Source: Stenotrophomonas indicatrix (GTDB taxonomy: Bacteria; Pseudomonadota; Gammaproteobacteria; Xanthomonadales; Xanthomonadaceae). Taken from it: a stretch of DNA of 64,000 bases. The notes beneath the pieces are model-generated. The model saw only the letters and a list, made by a program, of their open reading frames with translations. It had not been told where the DNA came from and did no database searches. Below, piece after piece: positions 29,222 to 35,464 of the stretch (position 1 is the stretch's first letter; every line of letters begins with the position of its first letter). Where the stretch lies: positions 3,038,001-3,102,000 of the forward strand of contig NZ_PEJS01000001.1 of assembly GCF_002750975.1 (NCBI RefSeq). Direction: 5' to 3'. The position numbers were made by a program, and so were the translations under genes.

Positions 29222-30169
29222 ATGCCGTTGAACGTCATCGTGGTGATGGACCCCATCGCCCACATCAAGATCGCCAAGGACACCACCTTCGCCATGCTGC
29301 TGGAAGCCCAGCGCCGCGGCCATGCCCTGCACTACGTGCGCCCGGGCGGGCTGGCGCTGGAAGGCGGGGTGGCGGTGGCCTGGACCGCCCCCCTGCAGGT
29401 GCGCGACGACCCGGCCGGCTGGTACGAGCTGGGCGCATTCAGCCGGACCGAATTCGGTCCCGGCCAGATCGTGCTGATGCGCAAGGACCCGCCGGTCGAC
29501 GCCGAGTATGTCTACGACACCCAGGTGCTGGATGTCGCTGCCGCCGCCGGTGCGTGCGTGGTCAACAACCCGCAGGGCCTGCGCGACTACAACGAGAAGC
29601 TGGCCGCGCTGCTGTTCCCGCAGTGCTGCCCGCCGACCCTGGTCAGCCGCGACGCCAAGGCACTGAAGGCCTTCGCGCTGGAACACGGCCAGGCGGTACT
29701 GAAGCCGCTGGATGGCATGGGCGGGCGCTCGATCTTCCGCAGCGGACAGGGCGACCCCAACCTGAACGTGATCCTGGAAACGCTGACCGACGGCGGCCGC
29801 AAGCTCGCCCTGGCCCAGAAGTTCATTCCCGACATCACTGCCGGCGACAAGCGCATCCTGCTGGTCGATGGCGAGCCGGTCGATTACTGCCTGGCGCGCA
29901 TTCCGCAGGGCGATGAGTTCCGCGGCAACCTGGCCGCCGGTGGCCGTGGCGAAGGCCGTCCGCTGAGCGAACGCGATCGCTGGATCGCCGCCCAGGTCGG
30001 CCCGGAAATGAAGCGTCGTGGCATGCGTTTCGTCGGCTTGGACGTCATCGGCGACTACCTGACCGAGGTCAACGTGACCAGCCCGACCTGCGTGCGCGAG
30101 CTGGACGCGCAGTACGGCCTGAACATCGCCGGCACCCTGTTCGACGCGATCGAGGCCGATCTGCGCTGA
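29222..30169 (+). CDS. gshB: glutathione synthetase
   Basis: A 315-residue ATP-grasp enzyme that joins gamma-glutamylcysteine and glycine. It begins MPLNVIVVMDPIAHIKIAKD, the standard GshB N terminus. The ATP-grasp signature is seen in LKPLDGMGGRSIFR (about residues 160-173), and the metal/substrate region in DVIGDYLTEVNVTSPT (about 279-294). The gshB-pilG divergent pairing is conserved with Pseudomonas. The stop overlaps the start of the TonB gene (TGATG), so these two are translationally coupled. Confidence 0.97.
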   Translation: MPLNVIVVMDPIAHIKIAKDTTFAMLLEAQRRGHALHYVRPGGLALEGGVAVAWTAPLQVRDDPAGWYELGAFSRTEFGPGQIVLMRKDPPVDAEYVYDTQVLDVAAAAGACVVNNPQGLRDYNEKLAALLFPQCCPPTLVSRDAKALKAFALEHGQAVLKPLDGMGGRSIFRSGQGDPNLNVILETLTDGGRKLALAQKFIPDITAGDKRILLVDGEPVDYCLARIPQGDEFRGNLAAGGRGEGRPLSERDRWIAAQVGPEMKRRGMRFVGLDVIGDYLTEVNVTSPTCVRELDAQYGLNIAGTLFDAIEADLR

Positions 30170-31053
30170 TGGATGCCGCACCTGCCGTCCTCGCCCCGCC
30201 GCCGCGTGAAGCGCAGCGGCTGGGCGCCACCATCGCCCTGTCGGTGCTGGTGCACGCCCTGCTGATCCTCGGGGTCGGCTTTGCCGTGAAAGGCGACGCG
30301 CCCCTGGTGCCGACCCTGGAAGTGATCTTCAGCCAGACCCGCACCGCGCTGACCCCGAAGCAGGCCGATTTCCTGGCCGCCGCCAGCCAGGAAGGCGGTG
30401 GCGAGCACGATCGTGCGCAGCGCCCCCGCGACAACCAGGCCGGCATCGTGCCGCAGGCCCAGGCCGGCATCAGTCCGGTACCCCAGCAGCAGCAGTCGGC
30501 AGCACCGGTGCCGCCGCCGCAGGCGCGGGTGGTCAGCAGCCGCAATGGCCAGGACACCGTGGCCGTGGCGCAGTCGCGCCCTACCCCGCTGCAACCAACA
30601 CCGGATGCACCGATGACCGCGCGCGAACAGCGCGATGCTGAAATGGCGCGGCTGGCGGCGGAAGTGCACCTGCGTTCGGCGCAGTACGCCAAGCGCCCGA
30701 ACCGGAAATTCGTTTCGGCCAGCACGCGTGAATACGCCTACGCCAATTACCTGCGTGCGTGGGTGGACCGCGCCGAGCAGGTCGGCAACCTGAACTACCC
30801 CGACGAAGCGCGGCAGCGCCGGCTGGGTGGCCAGGTGGTGATCAGCGTGGGGGTACGCCGCGACGGCAGCGTGGAAAGCAGCCGGGTGTTGAAGTCCAGC
30901 GGCACGCCGCTGCTGGACGAGGCCGCGCTGCGGGTGATCCAGCTGGCGCAACCGTTCCCGCCGTTGCCCGACAGCGAAGACCAGATCGACATCCTGCAGG
31001 TCACCCGCACGTGGGTGTTCCTGCCCGGTGGCGAACTGCGCGACGACCGGTGA
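30169..31053 (+). CDS. tonB: TonB energy-transducer protein
   Basis: A 294-residue protein with a single N-terminal transmembrane helix (about residues 19-40, with SVLVHALLILGVGF). The periplasmic spacer is rich in Gln/Pro/Ala (about 75-150). The C-terminal TonB domain (about 205-290) contains NYPDEARQRRLGGQVVISV and ALRVIQLAQPFPPLP. It carries proton-motive energy from ExbB/ExbD to outer-membrane receptors. It is fused to the gshB operon by a one-base overlap; the exbBD genes are not nearby. This could be one of several TonB paralogues. Whether it serves the alginate receptor at 1399-4290 is unknown. Confidence 0.88.
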   Translation: MDAAPAVLAPPPREAQRLGATIALSVLVHALLILGVGFAVKGDAPLVPTLEVIFSQTRTALTPKQADFLAAASQEGGGEHDRAQRPRDNQAGIVPQAQAGISPVPQQQQSAAPVPPPQARVVSSRNGQDTVAVAQSRPTPLQPTPDAPMTAREQRDAEMARLAAEVHLRSAQYAKRPNRKFVSASTREYAYANYLRAWVDRAEQVGNLNYPDEARQRRLGGQVVISVGVRRDGSVESSRVLKSSGTPLLDEAALRVIQLAQPFPPLPDSEDQIDILQVTRTWVFLPGGELRDDR

Positions 31054-31062
31054 GGTTTTCTG

Positions 31063-31081
31063 CCCGGGCCTGCGGCCCGGG
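31063..31081 (+). terminator. hairpin after tonB
   Basis: A perfect 7-bp stem CCCGGGC/GCCCGGG with a 5-base loop starting 9 bp after the tonB stop. There is no T-run downstream, so this is a candidate terminator or 3'-end stabiliser only. Confidence 0.5.
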
Positions 31082-31154
31082 ACCCGCTGCAAGCAACAGC
31101 AACGGCAACTGCAACGTCAAGATCAAGAGCGGCGGTTGGGCTGTTCGGTTTGGC

Positions 31155-31252
31155 GGGGCGGTGTGGGCTTGCAGGACACGCCGTAAACCCATCCATGGGG
31201 GCTCGATGGCGCCATCCATGGCGCCAACGGTCCTGCAAGCCCACACCGCCCC
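31155..31252 (+). repeat. long palindromic element, copy A (22-bp perfect arms)
   Basis: Arms at 31155-31176 and 31231-31252 pair perfectly over 22 bp. The interior begins CACGCCGTAAACCCATCCAT and contains an apical hairpin with an ATCCAT loop between TGGCGCC and GGCGCCA. It is the first element of the composite between tonB and the convergent tsaB. See copies B to F; the interior is conserved while the arms are not. The 530-bp tonB-tsaB gap holds this element, copy B and two GTAG hairpins; no gene is supported. Confidence 0.85.
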
Positions 31253-31286
31253 ACCCCTGACCGATCGCGGCGCATCTTTGCTGTTG

Positions 31287-31312
31287 GTAGCTGTCGACCT
31301 TGGTCGACACGA
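31287..31312 (+). repeat. GTAG-headed hairpin (SMAG-like)
   Basis: GTAG is followed by a 7-bp GTCGACC/GGTCGAC stem with a TT loop. It lies in the spacer between palindromic copies A and B. Confidence 0.7.
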
Positions 31313-31335
31313 TGCATCCACGCCATGCCTGCACG

Positions 31336-31360
31336 GTAGATCCACGCCATGCGTGGATGC
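31336..31360 (+). repeat. SMAG hairpin of the GTAGATCCACGCC class
   Basis: GTAG head followed by ATCCACGC CAT GCGTGGAT, the same subclass that forms the tandem array near 57.5 kb. It lies in the spacer between palindromic copies A and B. Confidence 0.8.
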
Positions 31361-31433
31361 GAGCGAAGCGACCGGCTTTTGAATTTGATTTTCTTTTGAT
31401 TTTCCGTGGCGAACGCGCACGGAAACTGTCCGT

Positions 31434-31537
31434 GGCCGGGCGGGTGGGCTGCGCAGGGGCGTAAGCGCCATGGATGGCGCGCCCGAGCCTACATGGACGT
31501 ATTCACGGCGCCCCCTGCGCAGCCCACCCGCCCGGCC
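31434..31537 (-). repeat. long palindromic element, copy B (26-bp perfect arms, inverted relative to A)
   Basis: Arms 31434-31459 and 31512-31537 are perfectly complementary over 26 bp. The interior, read on the minus strand, has CGTGAATACGTCCATGTAGG and an ATCCAT apical loop between GCGCC and GGCGC. It is preceded by GGAAACTGTC and followed by CCAACCCAC, both of which recur at copy D. Together with copy A it makes an inverted pair. Confidence 0.85.
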
Positions 31538-31585
31538 AACCCACGGCTTCTGCTGTCAGCGACCCACCACCCCGCCACGAGGGGC

Positions 31586-32299
31586 TCAGCCGTTGGCCTT
31601 CGCCTTGGCATCCCGCGCCGCCTGCTGCTCGACCAGCGTCAGCGCCACGTTGTCCCGCAGGTACGCCGGCTCGACCTTCTCCGGCGCAATGCCTTCGCCG
31701 CGCACGAACGCCGGTACCGCCAGTGCCAGCACATCCGCTGCACGTGGCAGCGCCGTTGCATCGAAGCGGCGCAGGCCAGCCCCCAGCTGCGCGACCAGCG
31801 CGCCCTCGGCCGCGGCAAACCCGGTGCCGACGCCGTAGACGGACGCAGCTTCCGGCAACGACACCGCCGCCGGCACGCACACGCGCTCGGCATCCCGCGC
31901 CACCGGCAGTCCATCCACGCGCTCGAAGCGTGCCACGTACAACTCGCCCATCCGCGCATCGATCGCCGACAGGATCTGCTTCTCTTCCACCGGCGCGCGC
32001 AGCGCCAGCACCTGCAGCGTCGACACCGGCAGCAACGGCCGATCCAGCGCCAGCGCGATGCCCTGCGCCAACGCGATCGCCAGGCGCACACCGGTGAACG
32101 CACCGGGACCACGGCTGAGCGCGATACCGTCCAGCTGGCGGCGGCTGATGCCGGCCTCGGCCAGCAGCTCCTCCGCCCACGGCAGGCTCAGTTCGGCATG
32201 CCGGCGGGGGGCGATCTCGAAACGTTCCCGTACCTGCCCATCCACATGCAGGGCTACGGAACAGGCTTCGGTGGCGGTTTCAAAGGCGAGCAGTTTCAT
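31586..32299 (-). CDS. tsaB: tRNA threonylcarbamoyladenosine biosynthesis protein TsaB
   Basis: A 237-residue ASKHA-fold protein. Family marks are LAFETATEACSVAL at the N terminus, the conserved RRHAELSLPWAEELL (about residues 32-46), GIALSRGPGAFTGVRLAIA (about 58-76) and QILSAIDARMGELY. TsaB is the dimerisation partner of TsaD in making t6A37 of ANN-decoding tRNAs. It starts at ATG 32299, 9 bp after the yoaA stop, so the two genes probably share a transcript. The C-terminal tail is slightly extended and Ala/Lys-rich. Confidence 0.95.
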   Translation of the reverse strand: MKLLAFETATEACSVALHVDGQVRERFEIAPRRHAELSLPWAEELLAEAGISRRQLDGIALSRGPGAFTGVRLAIALAQGIALALDRPLLPVSTLQVLALRAPVEEKQILSAIDARMGELYVARFERVDGLPVARDAERVCVPAAVSLPEAASVYGVGTGFAAAEGALVAQLGAGLRRFDATALPRAADVLALAVPAFVRGEGIAPEKVEPAYLRDNVALTLVEQQAARDAKAKANG

Positions 32300-32308
32300 C
32301 GGATCGGG

Positions 32309-34357
32309 TCAGAACAGGGGGAACGTGGCGCCGGGAGCCGGCTCCGGCCCCGCCACGGCGGCGGTCGGGGCAGCGGCATCCGCCACGGGCGCCCATTGTG
32401 GCGCAAAGAAGGCCTGCACATCGGCCAGGGCCCGGGTTCGCCGGAACGGCGGCAGCGACTGCAGGAAGACCTTGCCATAACCCCGGTTGAGCAGGCGCGG
32501 GTCGCACAGCACCAGTACGCCACGGTCGGTCTCGCTGCGGATCAGGCGGCCAACGCCCTGCTTCAGGGCAATCACCGCCTGCGGCAACTGCTCGTCGCGG
32601 AAGGGATTGCCGCCCTGGGTGCGTATGGCATCCAGCCGCGCTTCGTACACCGGATCATCGGGCGTGGCGAAGGGCAGCTTGTCGATCACCACCACGCTCA
32701 ATGCCTCACCGACCACATCCACGCCCTCGCGGAAGCTGGCCGAGCCCAGCAGCACGCCATTGCCGGATTCGCGGAAACGCTGCAGCAGGGTCGCGCGCGG
32801 CGCTTCGCCCTGCACGAACAGCGGCCAGGGCCCATCACGCAGCGCCTCGGCCGCCTCGCGCAGCGCACGATGCGAAGCAAACAACAGGAACGCCCTGCCC
32901 TGCGACGCCTGCAGCACCGGACGCAGGACCTGGATCAGTGCGGTTCCGAAACCGCGCGCAGCCGGATCCGGCAGGCCTTCAGGCAGGTAGCACAGTGCCT
33001 GCTCGGGCCAGTTGAACGGACTGGGCTGTACCAGCGTCTGCGGATCATCCAGGCCCAGGCGCGTGGCGATGTGCTCGAAGCCACCGCCAACGGTCAGCGT
33101 GGCGGAGGTGAAAATCCATGCGGCATGGCTGCGCTCGCGATGTTCGCGCAGCGGTGCGGACACATCCATCGGCGTGCGCTGGCAGCGGAAACCGCGCGCG
33201 GTCAATTCATACCAGAGCACGTCACCAGCGACGGCGGTCGCTTCTGCAGGATCGGCATCGAAGTCGAGCGCGGGTTCTTCATCCCCCAGCCAACGGCCCA
33301 GCCGCGAAATCGCCTCACGTGCGCGCGCATGGCAGGCATCGAGGCCAGCAGCGGCTTCGCGCAGCGGTTGCAATGCCTGCTCCAGCACCACCAGGCTGGA
33401 CATCACCGCATCGAAACCCTCGCGTACCTGCGGCATTGCCAGCGCGCGCCATTGGGTGCCACGCGCGGGCAGCCCCTCCATCGCAATACGCAGCGCAGAC
33501 AATGCCTGCTGCAGATGATCGACCGGTTCCTGCAGTGCAGACTGTGCGCCACCCACGCCGCGCGCTTCAACCAGGCAGTCACGGCCCAGTTCCTGCCAGG
33601 GGCGCATGCCGAAGCCTTCGCCGAAGAACTGCGCGGCCAGTTCGGGCAGCTGATGGGCTTCGTCGATGACGAAGGCCTGCGCACCGGGCAGCAGTTCACC
33701 GAAGCCCTCCTGCTTCAGCGCCAGGTCGGCCAGCAGCAGGTGGTGGTTGACCACGACCAGGTCGGCGGCCTGGGCACGCTGGCGGGCCCGCACGACGAAG
33801 CAGTCATCCCAGAACGGACACTCGTTGCCCAGGCAGTTGTCGACGGTGGAGGTGACCATCGGCAGCAGCGGCGAGTCGTCGGCCAGGCCATCGAGTTCGG
33901 CGATATCGCCCGATTCCGAGCGGCCGGACCAGGCCAGGATGCGCTGGAACTGTGCCGCCTGTTCCGGGCTGGAGAAGCGCGGCTCGCCGCGTGCCTGCTG
34001 CAGGCGGTAGCGGCACAGGTAGTTGCTGCGCCCCTTCAGCAGCGCGCTGCGCAGGCCGACGCCCAGTGCCTGGCGCACGCGCGGCAGGTCACGGTGGTAG
34101 AGCTGGTCCTGCAGCGCGCGCGTGCCGGTGGAAATGATGGTGCGCATTCCGGACAGCAGCACCGGCACCAGGTAGGCAAAGGTCTTGCCGGTGCCGGTAC
34201 CGGCTTCGGCAAGCAGCAGGTCGCGCTGCTGCATCGACGCGGCAATGGCCTCGGTAAGGCGCAGCTGCGCAGGACGCGGGACGAACGCATCCAGATGGGA
34301 GGCGAGCGCGCCGCCTTCGCTGAGGGCTTCGCGGCTGGCATGGACAAGGTCGGACAT
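32309..34357 (-). CDS. yoaA: YoaA/DinG-family ATP-dependent DNA helicase with Fe-S cluster
   Basis: A 682-residue XPD-like superfamily-2 helicase. Walker A AGTGTGKT is at residues 52-59 and the DEAH box at 232-235 (VIDEAHQLPEL). Four cysteines in the expected pattern, Cys115, Cys175, Cys180 and Cys186 (DNCLGNECPFWDDCF), would hold a 4Fe-4S cluster. The C-terminal motif VI region reads KQGVGRLIRSETDRGVLV. Close similarity in the cysteine block favours YoaA over DinG. YoaA works with the polymerase clamp-loader subunit HolC in repair of stalled forks. ATG 34357 begins the protein just before the N-terminal helicase motifs. It is followed closely by tsaB. Confidence 0.93.
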   Translation of the reverse strand: MSDLVHASREALSEGGALASHLDAFVPRPAQLRLTEAIAASMQQRDLLLAEAGTGTGKTFAYLVPVLLSGMRTIISTGTRALQDQLYHRDLPRVRQALGVGLRSALLKGRSNYLCRYRLQQARGEPRFSSPEQAAQFQRILAWSGRSESGDIAELDGLADDSPLLPMVTSTVDNCLGNECPFWDDCFVVRARQRAQAADLVVVNHHLLLADLALKQEGFGELLPGAQAFVIDEAHQLPELAAQFFGEGFGMRPWQELGRDCLVEARGVGGAQSALQEPVDHLQQALSALRIAMEGLPARGTQWRALAMPQVREGFDAVMSSLVVLEQALQPLREAAAGLDACHARAREAISRLGRWLGDEEPALDFDADPAEATAVAGDVLWYELTARGFRCQRTPMDVSAPLREHRERSHAAWIFTSATLTVGGGFEHIATRLGLDDPQTLVQPSPFNWPEQALCYLPEGLPDPAARGFGTALIQVLRPVLQASQGRAFLLFASHRALREAAEALRDGPWPLFVQGEAPRATLLQRFRESGNGVLLGSASFREGVDVVGEALSVVVIDKLPFATPDDPVYEARLDAIRTQGGNPFRDEQLPQAVIALKQGVGRLIRSETDRGVLVLCDPRLLNRGYGKVFLQSLPPFRRTRALADVQAFFAPQWAPVADAAAPTAAVAGPEPAPGATFPLF

Positions 34358-34469
34358 CAGGTGGAAAGGATACCCGGCCGGGCGCTGCCCGGCACCCGTT
34401 TGAAGCCGGAGCAACGGCAACAACAACGGCAACAGCGTTTGTTCATGGCTCTGGGTTGTACTGAGGGCT

Positions 34470-34571
34470 GGCGGGGGGCTGTGGGTTTGCGGGGACGCCG
34501 TAAACCCATCCCTGGGGGCTTGGCTGCGGTATCCATGCCGCGGACACCCCGCAAACCCACAGCCCCCCGCC
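34470..34571 (+). repeat. long palindromic element, copy C (25-bp perfect arms)
   Basis: Arms 34470-34494 and 34547-34571 pair perfectly over 25 bp. The interior starts ACGCCGTAAACCCATCCCTG and carries an ATCCAT loop between GCGGT and GCCGC (one G-T pair). Upstream lies a run of GGCAAC-like hexamers (about 34400-34435), as at copies A and E. The 570-bp gap upstream of yoaA is occupied by copies C and D and the palindrome at 34641. No gene is supported there. Confidence 0.85.
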
Positions 34572-34640
34572 TTCGACAGTTTTCCGGTGACGGCATGCAA
34601 AGGCAGAGCGGAAGCGGTTGGTGTAACGGAGAAAGTAGAA

Positions 34641-34681
34641 GGGGTCGGATCCGTTCTCCTGCGGAAAACGGATCCGACCCC
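34641..34681. repeat. 41-bp palindrome of the GGGGTCGGATCCG class
   Basis: GGGGTCGGATCCGTT pairs with AACGGATCCGACCCC around a short imperfect centre. A near-identical copy is at 49493-49533. Both lie between the two members of a palindromic pair (C-D and E-F). Confidence 0.85.
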
Positions 34682-34760
34682 TGCGAGTGCGCGCAGCGCG
34701 CGACCCGCTTTTGATGTTTGATTTTGTTCTTGCCTGCGGCGGCCGCAGGAAACTGTCCGT

Positions 34761-34864
34761 GGCCGGGTGGATGGGCTGGGCAGGGGCGTGAGCCGCATGG
34801 ATGCGGCGACCGAGCTTACATGGACGTACTTGCAGCGCCCCCTGCCCAGTCCATCCACCCGGCC
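34761..34864 (-). repeat. long palindromic element, copy D (26-bp arms, one G-T pair)
   Basis: Arms 34761-34786 and 34839-34864 are complementary over 26 positions with a single G-T pair. The minus-strand interior shows AAGTACGTCCATGTAAGCTC and an ATCCAT loop between GCCGC and GCGGC. The left flank GGAAACTGTCCGT and right flank CCAACCCAC match copy B. Confidence 0.85.
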
Positions 34865-34927
34865 AACCCACAGCAGACCATCAATTCGCGCGCCGCAGAG
34901 GGGGCAGCGCCCGATGGAGGGGAATAC

Positions 34928-35464
34928 TCAGTACCGCTTGATCCCCGGCACCGTGCAGCCTTCAATCTGCGCGTGCGCGGACACCGCATTCTCCTTCTCG
35001 CCCCGCGCCAGGCGCGCCTGCTCGATCGTCGCCCAGTGCCGGCGGCACAACGGCCCCGTCTTCGAGCCAAGATCCACAGCCTTGCGTGCGAACGTTTCCG
35101 CCTCCGCCCACTGGCCCTGCAGCAGCGCCAGTTCCGCGCGTTCCTGCAATACCGACGGATCACCGGCCACGATCTGCAACGCCTGGTCCAGGCTGCCGGC
35201 CGCGCCAGCCAGATCATTGGCCTTGCGCTGGCTCAGCGCCGTCTGCCGCAGATCCTCAACCTGGGAATCGCGCAGTGGCTGCACCGACAGTTCCTTGTCA
35301 TCCGGGCCGGCTGCGGCTTCCACGGCTGCCAGCCGCTGTGCGGGCGTGGTGGTGTCCACCGGCTTGACCACCTGCGGCGCGCTGCTCACGCAGGCCGCCA
35401 GGGCCAGGCTGAGGCCACTCAGGACCAGGGGCTGGAACAGCGAACGGATAGTCATCGGCATCAT
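34928..35464 (-). CDS. lpoP: TPR-containing outer-membrane lipoprotein, probable PBP1b activator LpoP
   Basis: A 178-residue lipoprotein. A signal peptide ends in the lipobox LALAAC (Cys about residue 25), followed by an Ala/Pro-rich spacer and a TPR-like helical domain (about 65-155: NDLAGAAGSLDQALQI, LALLQGQWAEAETFARKAV). Two cysteines near the C terminus (about 139 and 169) may form a disulfide. The start overlaps the mrcB stop as ATGA, so the pair is translationally coupled. In Pseudomonas aeruginosa the TPR lipoprotein LpoP, encoded next to the PBP1b gene, activates that synthase from the outer membrane. Architecture and linkage here match. ATGs at 35461 and 35455 are possible alternative starts. 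Confidence 0.8.
   Translation of the reverse strand: MMPMTIRSLFQPLVLSGLSLALAACVSSAPQVVKPVDTTTPAQRLAAVEAAAGPDDKELSVQPLRDSQVEDLRQTALSQRKANDLAGAAGSLDQALQIVAGDPSVLQERAELALLQGQWAEAETFARKAVDLGSKTGPLCRRHWATIEQARLARGEKENAVSAHAQIEGCTVPGIKRY

Noticed and set aside
34641..34681. The GGGGTCGGATCCG palindrome considered as a simple terminator of yoaA
   Set aside because: It lies upstream of yoaA (284 bp before its start), has no T-run, and recurs in the same composite position at 49493.
31406..34714. An 1102-codon plus-strand open frame across tsaB and yoaA
   Set aside because: Antisense to two genes with all their catalytic motifs; it also runs through two palindromic elements. No ribosome site or domain.
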